DNA of 64,000 nucleotides from Thermodesulfobacteriota bacterium (GCA_040753795.1 JBFMDX010000008.1:146669-210668); one strand, 5' to 3'; shown: positions 25,493 through 35,609, numbered from the stretch's first letter. Program-made: numbers and translations. Notes: generated by a model not told the origin, from the sequence alone.

Positions 25493-27567
25493 GAAACGAA
25501 GCCGATACGGTTTTAAACCAGATCAAAGAACGTGCCGCTGAGCCAGAGGGAGATATCTACGAAGCGGTTTACGCGTATTACGATTATCTTCAAAACCATC
25601 TTCCCGCGGAACGGATGAGCCTGGCCCTGTTTGACCTTGGCCGGGAACACATGAGAATCATCGCCCAGGCCAGTGCAACGGGAGGCGAGAAAACGGATTT
25701 TATCGTTCCGGCGCCCGGCGACCTCCTGGCTGTCCTGCAATCGGAGGACATGCCCGCCATTTACATGATCAATGAACCGGAAACAGATCCGGTCGGGCTG
25801 AATATTATCGCGCGGTCCGGTTTCAAGGACTGGTCGCTGATCGGCATGCCCATCAAGGGACAGGCCGTCCGTTACGGCGCCATATTTTTTACGGTTACCG
25901 GCAAACACCGATATGCGGAAAAACATTCCGTTTTTCTCTCGGGTTTCTATGACGCGCACAAATGGCTTCTGAACGCTGTGGTCAGGGACCATGAGAACAG
26001 GCCCGGCGGCCTTGATCAGAAAGAGACGGTGGAAGACAAATATGAATTTTTCCGCCAGGTCACCCGGCGGTTATGCGGTCACCTTGACATGGAGGTCGGT
26101 GTCCGGCATTGCTTCCAATACCTCAGCCGGTTCTTTCCTGCTTCAATGCTGTCCGTCCACAAGCATCACCAGGAGGGCGATACGGATATTATTGGGGTCG
26201 GGCCGACCCATTTTTTCAACTACTTCGATCCCGGCATGATCGCCCGTGGCACGGAGAAACTCAGCCCCGCGGAAAAAACAGCCGCCCCCAGAACCGTGAT
26301 CACCAATCGCCCGGAACGCGACCCCACCCTGAACCGCACGGTAAAAACATTCGGGACCAACTGGTCGGCGATTACCATGTATCTTTCCCATAAGCGGATG
26401 CCGCTGGGCCTGGCCAACCTCGTCACGGAAGGCAGAGACGCTTTTTCCGAGGAGCAGAGGGCGCTGTTTTCCATGCTCCATGACCCGTTTTCCCTGGCCC
26501 TTTCAAACCATATCAAGCACCGGGAAGTCATCCGGCTGAAGAACATCATCGAAGACGAGAAGAAAAACCTTCAGGAGGAATTGCATTCCTCCAGGGAGAC
26601 CACCATTATCGGCGGCACCACCGGCTTGAGAGGCGTCATGGCCAGTGCCCGGGTCGTGGCCGGCCGGGACAGCCCGGTATTGCTGACAGGGGAAACCGGT
26701 TCCGGCAAGGAAATCATCGCCAATTTCATCCACCGGCAATCTTCGCGAAGAAACGGCCCTTTGATTAAAGTGAATTGCGGGGCCATTCCGGACACGCTGG
26801 TTGACAGCGAACTGTTCGGCCATGAAAAGGGGGCGTTTACCGGCGCGGACAGTCAGAATAAAGGACGCTTTGAAAGGGCCAACGGGGGGACGATTTTTCT
26901 GGATGAAGTCGCCGAGCTGCCCCTCCCGGCCCAGGTCCGCATGCTGCGGGTGCTGCAGAATAAACTCATCGAACGGGTGGGGGGCACGGAGCCCATTCCC
27001 GTGGATATCCGCATCATTGCCGCCACTCACCGCAACCTGGAGGAAATGGTCGCCGCCGGAAAATTCCGGGAAGACCTGTGGTTCCGGCTGAACGTCTTTC
27101 CCATCCACATCCCCCCTTTGAGAGTGAGGCGGTCGGACATCCCGGCCCTGGTGGATTATTTTGTTGAGAAGAAATCACGTGAAATGACGCTCCAGGTCAA
27201 CCCCTCTCTGCCGGCCGAAGCCCTGGAACGGTTGATCTCCTATAGTTGGCCGGGCAATATCCGTGAACTGGAAAACGTCATTGAACGGGAACTGATCCTG
27301 AAAAAAGGCGGGACGCTCGCGTTTGAGCACATCGTGCCCCGGCCGCCGGACGGTCATTCGCAAGATCAATCCGTTCCGGAAGAGGACGTTCTGGAAATGG
27401 ACAAGGCCTTTGCCCGTCATATCAGAAACGTCCTGGCCCTTACTGAAGGCAAGATCAACGGCCCCGGCGGCGCCGCGGAACTGCTGAAGGTTAAACCCGG
27501 CACCCTCCGTCACCGCATGGACAAACTGGGAATCTCCTATGGCTGGAAAACATCAAAGCGGTTTTAA
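25489..27567 (+). CDS. Sigma-54-dependent activator, GAF-GAF-AAA+-Fis (module 2, type B)
   Basis: A 692-residue type-B member. The N-terminal sensor has EAVYAYYDYLQNHLPAERMS, the second GAF-like domain starts at EDKYEFFRQVTRRLCGHLDM, Walker A is GETGSGKE, the contact loop is GAFTGA and Walker B is GGTIFLDE. The Fis-type DNA-binding segment is GGAAELLKVKPGTLRHRM, very close to the type-B gene at 14966. It overlaps the upstream type-A gene at ATGA. Its closest relative in the window by sensor sequence is the gene at 48851 (shared YSVHKH.. and ..SPTGWFNYFDP-like stretch), which suggests module-level duplication. Confidence 0.9.
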   Translation: MRNEADTVLNQIKERAAEPEGDIYEAVYAYYDYLQNHLPAERMSLALFDLGREHMRIIAQASATGGEKTDFIVPAPGDLLAVLQSEDMPAIYMINEPETDPVGLNIIARSGFKDWSLIGMPIKGQAVRYGAIFFTVTGKHRYAEKHSVFLSGFYDAHKWLLNAVVRDHENRPGGLDQKETVEDKYEFFRQVTRRLCGHLDMEVGVRHCFQYLSRFFPASMLSVHKHHQEGDTDIIGVGPTHFFNYFDPGMIARGTEKLSPAEKTAAPRTVITNRPERDPTLNRTVKTFGTNWSAITMYLSHKRMPLGLANLVTEGRDAFSEEQRALFSMLHDPFSLALSNHIKHREVIRLKNIIEDEKKNLQEELHSSRETTIIGGTTGLRGVMASARVVAGRDSPVLLTGETGSGKEIIANFIHRQSSRRNGPLIKVNCGAIPDTLVDSELFGHEKGAFTGADSQNKGRFERANGGTIFLDEVAELPLPAQVRMLRVLQNKLIERVGGTEPIPVDIRIIAATHRNLEEMVAAGKFREDLWFRLNVFPIHIPPLRVRRSDIPALVDYFVEKKSREMTLQVNPSLPAEALERLISYSWPGNIRELENVIERELILKKGGTLAFEHIVPRPPDGHSQDQSVPEEDVLEMDKAFARHIRNVLALTEGKINGPGGAAELLKVKPGTLRHRMDKLGISYGWKTSKRF

Positions 27568-27785
27568 TAAACAGCTGGTCATTCCCCGCAACACGCCTTA
27601 TCAAATGGCACTTCACTGCGCCCAGGAATATAACCATCTCGCGCAAATACTTCCTGATCTCTACCGGGAGTTCGGGGAGTAAAAAGGGCAGGCCTGCTAT
27701 TGCCTTCTTTATCCTTACCCGTCTTCCTCCGCAGCATTTCCATTGACCATTTTAAAATCCAAAAAAAATATGAGAGGATGCACAT

Positions 27786-28586
27786 ATGCTTTTTGTATCG
27801 GATATTCACTTTGGCGCCAATCGAGATGAAGATGTGGCTTCATTTGTAAGTGATGCCTTAAACCCGGACATCAATCCGGACAGACTGGTGATCATCGTGG
27901 GTGATATTACCCAGAATGCCACGAAAGACGAATTTAAGGCGGCAGAGACGTTTATCCTGCAATTGCTTGATGGAGGAATGAAACTTGTCTTCACGCCCGG
28001 GAACCATGATTTCGGGAACTGGATGGCAGAATATCTGAAGGTGAACAATAAAGCCCGGGCCTGGTGTCGAAACTTGCTGTCCCCCATTTTCAAACAGGAT
28101 GAGGTTGTGGCCGTTAATGATTATGACGCCATTTTTAAGTTTCAGGAAAATATTTTTGTGACCCTCCGCAGTACACATAGAGGGGAACTGGAAAAACTCG
28201 GGCTGCTGGGCAATAACCGGATCAGCAAAAAACAGATCTCCTGGGCCGCATCCGTATTGTCGGATTTAGATGCAAAAGGCTGTAAACTTCATCTGGTCAC
28301 CCACCGGAGCATATGGAGGGAATCCGGCGATATGCATCACGGCATGGGAAAAAGAGGCCGGCTTGAAAAGATGTTGCTGAAGCCGTTCCGGTTTCATTCG
28401 TTTATTCATGGTCACAACCATCGGTTTGTCTACTCCCAGACATCTACCCCAAGGATGGCTATGCCCATCATAAGGCTTGCTGTTCCCACGTTGTCAATGC
28501 GGAACAAAAACTGGCAGCCCGGATATGTATCCTGGGAGAAAAACTGTAATGTCCCCCCGAAATTGATCAGCCGGAATCACATATAA
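27786..28586 (+). CDS. Calcineurin-like metallophosphoesterase
   Basis: A 266-residue cytoplasmic protein with the full metallophosphoesterase motif series: SDIHFG (DxH), IIVGDIT (GD), TPGNHDFG (GNHD), a VTHRS histidine and IHGHNHRF (GHxH). These ligate the two metal ions of the family, which hydrolyses phosphomonoesters or diesters including cyclic nucleotides. The start at 27786 is preceded by GAGAGG. It is convergent with the single activator gene at 28641-30704. No partner gene points to a specific substrate. Confidence 0.85.
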   Translation: MLFVSDIHFGANRDEDVASFVSDALNPDINPDRLVIIVGDITQNATKDEFKAAETFILQLLDGGMKLVFTPGNHDFGNWMAEYLKVNNKARAWCRNLLSPIFKQDEVVAVNDYDAIFKFQENIFVTLRSTHRGELEKLGLLGNNRISKKQISWAASVLSDLDAKGCKLHLVTHRSIWRESGDMHHGMGKRGRLEKMLLKPFRFHSFIHGHNHRFVYSQTSTPRMAMPIIRLAVPTLSMRNKNWQPGYVSWEKNCNVPPKLISRNHI

Positions 28587-28640
28587 AAACGCTGCTATAA
28601 TTCCGGGGGCATTCATAAATAATTTTGCCTGCCCATAATC

Positions 28641-30704
28641 CTATCGCTTCCAGCCATACGGAATGCCCAGTTTTTTCATTCTGCTGCGAAGCGTGTTGGG
28701 TTTTACGTTCAGCAGTTCGGCGGCGCCGCCCGGCCCCCCGACTTTACCATGGGAAAGGGCCAGGGCCTTTTTGATGTGCCGGATATTGACTTCATCCAGA
28801 TCCGGGAAGCCGTCATCCTCGATGCCGCTTCCCGGAGTGTTGTCCGCAGCCGGCTGCTGGATGACATGCTGAAACGTCAGCGGCTTGCCCTTGCTCAGGA
28901 TCAATTCCCTTTCGATGACGTTTTCCAGTTCCCGGACATTTCCCGGCCAGTCGTAAGCGGTCAATCTCTTCATGGCTCCCGGCGACAGGGACGGCTTTTC
29001 ATAGAGATTCAACTCCCGGGATTTTTTTTCAATGAAATGATCCACCAGGGCCGGTATATCCGATCGTCTGGCGCGCAGGGGGGGGATCCGCAAGGGAAAC
29101 ACATTCAAGCGGAACCACAGGTCTTCCCGGAACCGGCCTTTGGCCACCATTTCCTCGAGGTTGCGGTGGGTGGCGGCGATGATGCGGATATCAACCGGTA
29201 TGGTATCCATACCGCCGACCCGCTCAATCACTTTGTTCTGAAGCACCCGGAGCAGGCGGACCTGGACCTGCGGCGGCAGTTCCCCGATTTCGTCTAAAAA
29301 AATGGTGCCGCCGTTGGCCCTTTCAAACCGGCCTTTCTTCCGGCTGGCCGCGCCGGTGAACGCCCCCTTTTCATGGCCGAAAAGTTCACTGTCCACCAGT
29401 GTATCCGGGATGGCCCCGCAGTTGACCATGATCAGGGGGCCGTCTTTGCGGGAAGAATTCCGGTGAATGAAATCGGCCACCACCTCCTTTCCCGCACCGG
29501 TTTCTCCGGTCAGCAGGACCGGGCTTTCCTGCGCGGCCACGAGGCGGGCGTTCTCAAGAACGCCTTTTAAGCCTGAGCCGGCACCGATAATCGTCTGGCT
29601 CCTTGTATCGCGTAATTCTTCCTGCAGGTCTTTTTTTTCAGATTCAATGATGTTCTTAAGGCGGATCACTTCACGGTGTTTGATATTGTTTGAAAGCGCC
29701 AGAACGAATGGGTCGTGGAGCATTTCGAAAAGCTTCATGTCCTCTTCTGTATAACGATTCCTGCCTTCCAGGCCCAGCACCGCGATGCCAATCCGGGTTT
29801 GTTTATGGATGAGGGGCATATAAATATAAGACGTGTCATCTCCGAAAAAAGAAGAAAGGGTTTGCGCCAGAGGGTAGCGTTCGGGCTGATTGATAATGTG
29901 TGTTCTCAGAAGTTCTCCGCTTTCAATGAATGGTGAATCTTCAGTGATCATGGGGAGAAGGGTTTCTGACTTGGGGAAAAAAAAGCCGTAGCTTTCGGCC
30001 AGTCCGCGCTCGGAAAGCAATCCAGGCTCCGTCTGCCTGACATGGAGCCCGTCAGCGGGCAGAAACCGGCTGAGATATTGAAGGCAATGAGTTACGCCGG
30101 TCTGCAGGTCAAGATGGCCGCATAATCGCCGGGTGACCTGGCGGAAAAATTCGTTTTTGTCATCCACGGGTTCTTTTTGGGCCGGGTGCAGATTCTTCTT
30201 TTCGTGGTCCTTGATCAGGGTGTCTAAAACCAGTTGCAGAGGCTCTTTCACCGTAACTAGCCGGCGTGAATGTTCTTCGGTGAATTTGTCCTTTCCTTCC
30301 GCAATGATCATCACGGATGCATAAACACCGGCGGCGTTTTTAAAATTAATGATCAGGGATGAATGATCAACAGATTTGGCACGTTTCGACAGCTCGATAC
30401 CGACGGGGTCTTTTTCGGGATCATTGACAATTTTTATGTCCGGGTTGGCCCCGCTGCAGATAAAGTCCATTACCTCTCTGGGGGTATCATACATGAAATT
30501 GGTGATTTCCCCGCCGGTATCCAGGGCCTGGGCGATAAACCGCACCAACTGAAAATCATAATGAAATTGGAGCCAGCCCATTTTCCATACCGGGGCGAAT
30601 TTTGAAATAAAATGGAAAATATCAGACAACGCTCCCTGAAGATTGTTTTCATCGAAAATACGCTGCCTGACCTGATCCAGTAATTTATTCGGTTCGTTTT
30701 TCAT
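28641..30704 (-). CDS. Sigma-54-dependent activator, GAF-GAF-AAA+-Fis (module 4, type A, unpaired)
   Basis: A 687-residue activator closest to the module-1 type-A protein (shared KFAPVWKMGWLQFHYD-like and FIAQALDTGGEITNFMYDTP-like segments). Second GAF-like domain from DDKNEFFRQVTRRLCGHLDL, Walker A GETGAGKE, contact loop GAFTGA, Walker B GGTIFLDE and a C-terminal Fis-type domain (GGAAELLNVKPNTLRSRM). The ATG at 30704 is preferred to an upstream start because it aligns with the paralogues and has AGGA upstream. It is the only one without a type-B neighbour. It is divergent from the redox operon that begins at 30895, whose sigma-54 promoter and repeats lie between. Confidence 0.9.
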   Translation of the reverse strand: MKNEPNKLLDQVRQRIFDENNLQGALSDIFHFISKFAPVWKMGWLQFHYDFQLVRFIAQALDTGGEITNFMYDTPREVMDFICSGANPDIKIVNDPEKDPVGIELSKRAKSVDHSSLIINFKNAAGVYASVMIIAEGKDKFTEEHSRRLVTVKEPLQLVLDTLIKDHEKKNLHPAQKEPVDDKNEFFRQVTRRLCGHLDLQTGVTHCLQYLSRFLPADGLHVRQTEPGLLSERGLAESYGFFFPKSETLLPMITEDSPFIESGELLRTHIINQPERYPLAQTLSSFFGDDTSYIYMPLIHKQTRIGIAVLGLEGRNRYTEEDMKLFEMLHDPFVLALSNNIKHREVIRLKNIIESEKKDLQEELRDTRSQTIIGAGSGLKGVLENARLVAAQESPVLLTGETGAGKEVVADFIHRNSSRKDGPLIMVNCGAIPDTLVDSELFGHEKGAFTGAASRKKGRFERANGGTIFLDEIGELPPQVQVRLLRVLQNKVIERVGGMDTIPVDIRIIAATHRNLEEMVAKGRFREDLWFRLNVFPLRIPPLRARRSDIPALVDHFIEKKSRELNLYEKPSLSPGAMKRLTAYDWPGNVRELENVIERELILSKGKPLTFQHVIQQPAADNTPGSGIEDDGFPDLDEVNIRHIKKALALSHGKVGGPGGAAELLNVKPNTLRSRMKKLGIPYGWKR

Positions 30705-30746
30705 GTCTTGCGAGTTCCTGTCTATGCTTACCCTATATAATAGAAA

Positions 30747-30778
30747 TACGATATTTCTCAACCTAGACTACGATATTT
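30747..30778 (-). promoter_or_regulatory. Direct repeats between module-4 activator and redox operon
   Basis: Two exact copies of AAATATCGTA (minus strand; 30769-30778 and 30747-30756) are 22 bp apart. The nearer copy ends 57 bp from the -24 GG at 30836. They read in the same orientation relative to the activator gene as the arrays in modules 1-3. Confidence 0.55.
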
Positions 30779-30835
30779 AGAATCAAAAAACCAGTCAAAA
30801 ACATAACTAATTGTTTTAATATTATTTATTCTTAT

Positions 30836-30849
30836 GGCATGGATAATGC
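30836..30849 (+). promoter_or_regulatory. Sigma-54 promoter of the FAD-oxidase / Etf operon
   Basis: TGGCATGGATAATGCT contains GG-N10-GC. It lies 46 bp before the ATG at 30895 and matches the five minus-strand sister promoters. Confidence 0.75.
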
Positions 30850-30894
30850 TCAGGTGAGTATCATGTCGAAAAAACTCACAAAGGAGGACAAAAA

Positions 30895-31260
30895 ATGCCG
30901 TTGGAAGCTTCCGATTATTTCCGGATTACCCGCATGGCCTACACAACTGGCCTCATGCGGAAAATCATTTCCATTATGGAACAGGCGCTTGAGGCCGTGT
31001 TTCAGGAACTTGGGATCGGTCCTTATGAAATGTTCGATTGCCTGGACCAGTCCGACCCGGCCCCTCTGGAACAAACCCTGGGGCGCGCCAACCCCTTCCT
31101 GGTCCGGCTGGCAGCCAGGCCCGCGCTGATGAAGATGGCTGCCTTCGCGCTGGATCGGCCCATAATAAGGACCCGGGTGCTGGAATACGTTAAGTGCAGG
31201 TACCGCCTGTTTTTCGCGGACGCCATGAAAAACGCGGCCCGGCCCGGGGAGGTGTCCTGA
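30895..31260 (+). CDS. Hypothetical protein, first gene of the redox operon (121 aa)
   Basis: A mostly helical, soluble protein (YFRITRMAYTTGLMRKIISIMEQALEAVF..) with two Cys residues and no recognisable motif. The start is well supported by AAGGAGG seven bases upstream. It is the first gene after the sigma-54 promoter, and its stop overlaps the next gene's ATG by one base, so it belongs to the operon rather than being spurious. It may be an accessory or assembly factor for the oxidase complex, but nothing in the sequence shows that. Confidence 0.65.
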   Translation: MPLEASDYFRITRMAYTTGLMRKIISIMEQALEAVFQELGIGPYEMFDCLDQSDPAPLEQTLGRANPFLVRLAARPALMKMAAFALDRPIIRTRVLEYVKCRYRLFFADAMKNAARPGEVS

Positions 31261-32738
31261 TGAAAAATGGAATGCAAATCAAGACGGCTTTAAAGATTGC
31301 CGTAGGGCCGGATCGTTTTCATGAAAATCCGGACAAACTTTCCGAATATGCCCATGGCGGCGCTTTTGTCGCCGGACAAACGCCCCTGTGCGCGGTCGAG
31401 CCCAAAACCACCGACCAGGTGGCCGCAGTTGTGCGGGCGGCGGTTGAAACCGGCGCCAACCTGATTCCGTGCTCCAGCGGTTCGCCCAGGTCTCAGAGGG
31501 GTTGCCGCGTTCCGGCGGACATTCCCTCGGTGGTCGTGGATATGGGCAAAATGGACCGCATCAACCGCATCAACCGCAGAAACAAGGTGGCCATCGTCGA
31601 GCCCGGGGTTCGTTTCGGGACCCTGCAGGCCGAGGCGAAAAAGCTGGGGATGAAAGCGCTCCTGCCGCTTCTGCCCCGGGCCTCCAAGTCCGTGGTGGCC
31701 GCCTATCTGGAAAGGGAACCCATCACCATACCCAAGTATCACTGGGACATGACCGACCCCATGCTGTGCGTGGAGACGATTTTCGGCACTGGTGACATGT
31801 TCCGCACCGGCGGCGCCGCCGGGCCCGGATCCCTTGAGGAACAGTGGAAATCAGGGGCCTCACAGAAAAATCCCATGGGGCCGGCCCAGACCGACCTGGT
31901 GCGCGTGATCCAGGGGGCCCAGGGCACCATGGGCATCGTCACCTGGTCCAGCGTCAAGCTTGAGGTTTTGCCCGCTATCCGCAAGGGGTATTTCGTCACC
32001 TCCCCGCGAATCGAGACCCTGATCGATCTGGCCTATGCCATGACCCAGCGTCGCCTGGGAGACGAGCTGTTTCTCTTAAATGCCCAGGCGATGGCCGGCA
32101 TTCTCGAAAAAGACAAGGCTAAAATTGAAGGATTGGCGAAAAAACTTCCGCCCTGGATCCTGTTTTATTGCGTCGCCGGTTACGAGATATTTCCGGAGCT
32201 GCGGGTCCGCCAGCAGGAGCGGGACATCGCGGCCCTGGCGAATAAACTGGACTTAAAAACGGTGCCCGATCTTAACGGCGCAAGAGGAGATTCCCTTGCC
32301 CGAATGCTTGATGAACCAAGCCCGGAGCCCTGGTGGAAAGACCGCCTCAAAGGGGCGCACGCGGAGGTCTTTTTCCTCACCACCATGGATGGCGTGCCCG
32401 TTTTCCTGGAAGCAATGGGCGAACTGGCGGACGCCCACGGGTATCCTGCCGAGGACATGGGCGTATACGTTCAGCCGGTGCAGCAGGGCCGGAACTGCCA
32501 TCTGGAGTTCATGCTTCCCTTTGATCCCAAAGACGCCGACGACAAAAAACGCGCCCAGGATCTTTTTGACGAAGCAGGCAAAGTCATGTTTGAAAAAGGC
32601 GCTTTTTTCAGCCGGCCTTATGGCCCGTGGGCAGAATTGGCGTATTCCCGGTGTCCGGATACCGTCGCGGCCATCAAAACGGTCAAGGACATCCTCGATC
32701 CCCATCACGTCTTCAACCAGGGCAGGATCTGCCTGTAG
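31260..32738 (+). CDS. FAD-linked oxidase, GlcD / D-lactate dehydrogenase type (first copy)
   Basis: A 492-residue protein of the FAD_binding_4 (PCMH) family. The N-terminal FAD domain shows EPKTTDQVAAVVRAAVETGANLI.., VVVDMGKMDRINRI and RVIQGAQGTMGIVTW; the C-terminal substrate-cap domain ends with LDPHHVFNQGRICL, a typical family ending. These enzymes oxidise 2-hydroxyacids or related alcohols. It overlaps the upstream gene by one base and is followed 10 bp later by a CCG iron-sulfur protein gene, the usual GlcD/GlcF arrangement. The substrate cannot be read from sequence. Confidence 0.85.
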   Translation: MKNGMQIKTALKIAVGPDRFHENPDKLSEYAHGGAFVAGQTPLCAVEPKTTDQVAAVVRAAVETGANLIPCSSGSPRSQRGCRVPADIPSVVVDMGKMDRINRINRRNKVAIVEPGVRFGTLQAEAKKLGMKALLPLLPRASKSVVAAYLEREPITIPKYHWDMTDPMLCVETIFGTGDMFRTGGAAGPGSLEEQWKSGASQKNPMGPAQTDLVRVIQGAQGTMGIVTWSSVKLEVLPAIRKGYFVTSPRIETLIDLAYAMTQRRLGDELFLLNAQAMAGILEKDKAKIEGLAKKLPPWILFYCVAGYEIFPELRVRQQERDIAALANKLDLKTVPDLNGARGDSLARMLDEPSPEPWWKDRLKGAHAEVFFLTTMDGVPVFLEAMGELADAHGYPAEDMGVYVQPVQQGRNCHLEFMLPFDPKDADDKKRAQDLFDEAGKVMFEKGAFFSRPYGPWAELAYSRCPDTVAAIKTVKDILDPHHVFNQGRICL

Positions 32739-32748
32739 GAGGGTTATT

Positions 32749-34023
32749 ATGGCATTGGAAGCATATCGCCGGGACATGGAGGGCTGTTCGCGGTGCTCGT
32801 CATGCAAATGGGTGCCCATGAGCCAGATGAAAAGCCACCGGTTCTCTCAGGTCTGCCCGTCCATATCCCGCTACCATTTTCACAGTTTCGCCGGCAGCGG
32901 CAAGCTCATGCTGGGACTTTCGCTCCTGGACAACAGAATAGAGATGAACGATTCCGTCGCGGACGTGGCTTACAAGTGCACGCTTTGCGGCGCCTGCGAC
33001 GCCAACTGCAAGGTTTACCGCGACGACATCGACATTGCCGAAGTGATCGAGGAGATCCGGGCGACGTGCGTGGAAAACGGCCAGTTTTTCGCCGAGCACC
33101 AGATGATGATCGATGACCTGAAACGGGAGAACAATGTCTTCGGAGAACCCAAAAACGCCCGCGGCGATTGGGCTGAAGGGCTCGGCTTAAAGGACGCCAA
33201 CGCGCAAAAGGTGGATGTCCTGTTTCACGCCGGGTGCCGGTTTTCTTATGACGAGGACCTGCTGGGCGTCATCCGGGGGGCGGCAACGCTGATCCGGGAC
33301 GCGGGCGTTGACCTGGGGGTCGCGGGAAAAGCGGAATCCTGTTGCGGCGGCCGCGCCTTTGGCCTGGGCTTCCGGGGGGATGGCAAAAATTTTGCCGAGG
33401 ACATGGCGGTCCGGGTGAAGTCTTCCGGCGCTAAAGTTCTCCTCACGCCCTGTGCCGACTGCTATGGCGCCTTCAAGTACGCCTATCGACGTATGGGCGT
33501 TGACCTGGGTGTTCAGGTCATGCACATCTCCGAGTATCTGAAGGCACTTGCGGCAAACGGAAAAATCAATTTCAAAAACAGGGTGGACAGAAAAATCACC
33601 TATCACGATCCCTGCCATCTCGGCCGGCGAAGCGAGCCTTATGCCGGGCCCTGGGAGGGCAACAAACTTCTGCGGCCGGCCTCGCGCAAACGCGACGGAA
33701 GAAAAGGGGTTTATGACGCCCCCCGCGATCTTCTTCGATCCATCCCGGGCATTCGGCTGGTGGAGATGGAACGCATCCGGGAGTATTCCTGGTGCTGCGG
33801 CGCCGGAGGCGGGGTGTGGGAAGCCGACCAGGAATTGTCCGATTTCGCGGCCAGGGAGCGAATCGAGGAAGCCCTGACAACCGGTGCGGATGCCCTGGCC
33901 ACAAGCTGCCCGTGGTGTGAAAGAAATTTGCGCGATGCCGCCGAATCAATGGGTGCCGGGATTGAAGTATTAGACGTCACCGAGCTTGTGGCACGCTCGA
34001 TAAAAGGGGAGGTAATATCATGA
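32749..34023 (+). CDS. GlcF/HdrD-type iron-sulfur protein with two CCG domains
   Basis: A 424-residue protein. The N-terminus has cysteines in CSRCSSCKWVPM and a ferredoxin-like CTLCGACDANCKVY. Two CCG (DUF3400-type) domains follow: AESCCGGRAFGLGF with TPCADCYG, and HDPCHLGR with YSWCCGAGGGVW plus TSCPWCERN. CCG domains bind non-cubane [4Fe-4S] clusters in HdrB/D and serve as electron acceptors in GlcDF and LutABC. The start at 32749 has GGAGGG upstream. The ATGA overlap with the next FAD oxidase gene means the three proteins are probably made as one complex. Confidence 0.88.
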   Translation: MALEAYRRDMEGCSRCSSCKWVPMSQMKSHRFSQVCPSISRYHFHSFAGSGKLMLGLSLLDNRIEMNDSVADVAYKCTLCGACDANCKVYRDDIDIAEVIEEIRATCVENGQFFAEHQMMIDDLKRENNVFGEPKNARGDWAEGLGLKDANAQKVDVLFHAGCRFSYDEDLLGVIRGAATLIRDAGVDLGVAGKAESCCGGRAFGLGFRGDGKNFAEDMAVRVKSSGAKVLLTPCADCYGAFKYAYRRMGVDLGVQVMHISEYLKALAANGKINFKNRVDRKITYHDPCHLGRRSEPYAGPWEGNKLLRPASRKRDGRKGVYDAPRDLLRSIPGIRLVEMERIREYSWCCGAGGGVWEADQELSDFAARERIEEALTTGADALATSCPWCERNLRDAAESMGAGIEVLDVTELVARSIKGEVIS

Positions 34024-35609
34024 CATTTCCGATTTCTACAAAAACCATTCCGGACGAGGCGGTTTCCCGGTTCAGGGAGGCCCTGGGGGACGAGAATTTT
34101 TCCACGGACCCGGTCATTTGCGATGGTTACGCCATGCAGCCCTTTCACAAAACCGAACCGGGGTGCTGGATAAATCGGCCCCTGGCCGTGACTTTGCCGT
34201 CAAGCACTGAAGAAGTCCAGGCGATTGTCAAAATCTGTATCCAACACGGACTTCGTTACAAAGCCCACAGCACCGGCTGGGGCGCCCACGGCGGGGCCGG
34301 TTATGACAACGTGGTGCAGATCGATCTACGGCGCATGAACAAGATATTGGAATGGGACGAAAAAAACCGCTACGTGGTGGTCGAACCATACGTCAACTGC
34401 GCCGAGATTCAGGCGGAAGCCATGAAGCGGGGCTTTAACATCCACATTCACGGCGCGGGCAGCGTTTGTTCACCCCTGGCCAACGCCACTTCCCACTGCG
34501 GCATGGGATGGTCGGGGATATCCACGTCAACCAGTTCACGTAATATTCTGGGGGTCGAGTGGGTCCTTCCTTCAGGCGAGGTCCTTAAACTGGGAACGTG
34601 CGGGTCAATCAGTGAATCAGCGGGGAGCCGCTGGTTTTCGGCCGACGGCCCCGGGCCGAGCATGAGAGGCATCATGCGCGGATGGGCCGGTGCGGACGGC
34701 GGCCTGGGGGTGTTCACCAAGATGTCCATGAAGCTCTTCCACTGGGCCGGGCCCAAAGAAACAGCGGTCAAAGGTCGCCTCCAGGATCTGGTCGTCGAGA
34801 AACCGGACAACTTCAGGATCACCTTATGTGCTTTCCCCGACGCCCGGAGCTATGCGGACGCGCTGTTTAAAGTAGGAGAAGCGGAGATCGGATTTTTACA
34901 GTGCAAAAATTCCGTTGCTCTAATGTTGGGCGCGATGATGCCGCGAATGTTGCGCAAGATTCACGCCTCGATGAACGTAAAAAAGATCCTGGACGCATGC
35001 AGGCACCAGTTCATGTTCACGATCGCTGCGACCTCCGATCTGGATTACCAGTATCAGAGCCAGTGCCTTGAAAAGATTGTGGACGATCATGGCGGGATCG
35101 TCCTTGATGCTCCAGCCCCCTTACATTCTCTCATGTACTGGAGTTTTGTCAGAGTGAGTTTGCCGCCTGTCGTATTCAGGATGGGGGGTAATTTCTTCTC
35201 GACATTTGGGGGAGACGAGGCCTTTGACAACTGCATGGAACAGGCCAGGATCGGTGAAGAGATAAAACGGCAGTTCATCGCCAGCAAAGCATGTTTTGAT
35301 GACCTTGCTGATAACCCATGGGCCCTGATTTATGAAAACGGACTTTTCGGCCATAGCGAGGAGTTGTGGTTCTATGATCACCGCGATCCTGAAATGGGCC
35401 GGCAGGTGGATGATTATGCCAAGGCATGTGCAGATGCCACCCTGGAGCATACGCTTGGCGGCGGCGGGTTCGCCTTTTTCAAGGGGGGAGAGGTGCATGA
35501 TATTCTCGGGCCTGCCATGAGCAACTACCACATCTGGCAGCGCAGAATAAAGAAAGCCCTGGACCCGAACGATCTGTCGGATTCCAAGTTTTATATTTCC
35601 TCTGATTAA
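34020..35609 (+). CDS. FAD-linked oxidase, GlcD-related (second copy, diverged)
   Basis: A 529-residue PCMH-type FAD protein distinct from the first copy. Key segments are AVTLPSSTEEVQAIVKICIQHGL, AHSTGWGAHGGAGYDNVVQIDL, YVVVEPYVNCAEIQAEAMKR and GSVCSPLANATSHCGMGWSG. The C-terminus ends with KALDPNDLSDSKFYISSD. The two oxidases share fold but little sequence, so they may act on successive substrates or form a hetero-assembly with the CCG protein. The start overlaps the upstream stop (ATGA), and etfA begins 11 bp downstream. Confidence 0.82.
   Translation: MTFPISTKTIPDEAVSRFREALGDENFSTDPVICDGYAMQPFHKTEPGCWINRPLAVTLPSSTEEVQAIVKICIQHGLRYKAHSTGWGAHGGAGYDNVVQIDLRRMNKILEWDEKNRYVVVEPYVNCAEIQAEAMKRGFNIHIHGAGSVCSPLANATSHCGMGWSGISTSTSSRNILGVEWVLPSGEVLKLGTCGSISESAGSRWFSADGPGPSMRGIMRGWAGADGGLGVFTKMSMKLFHWAGPKETAVKGRLQDLVVEKPDNFRITLCAFPDARSYADALFKVGEAEIGFLQCKNSVALMLGAMMPRMLRKIHASMNVKKILDACRHQFMFTIAATSDLDYQYQSQCLEKIVDDHGGIVLDAPAPLHSLMYWSFVRVSLPPVVFRMGGNFFSTFGGDEAFDNCMEQARIGEEIKRQFIASKACFDDLADNPWALIYENGLFGHSEELWFYDHRDPEMGRQVDDYAKACADATLEHTLGGGGFAFFKGGEVHDILGPAMSNYHIWQRRIKKALDPNDLSDSKFYISSD

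Noticed and set aside
27539..27682. A 47-codon open frame (MAGKHQSGFNKQLVIPRNTP..) after the module-2 type-B gene
   Set aside because: It starts inside the preceding gene, has no ribosome site and no recognised family. It could be a remnant of an unknown gene but cannot be supported.
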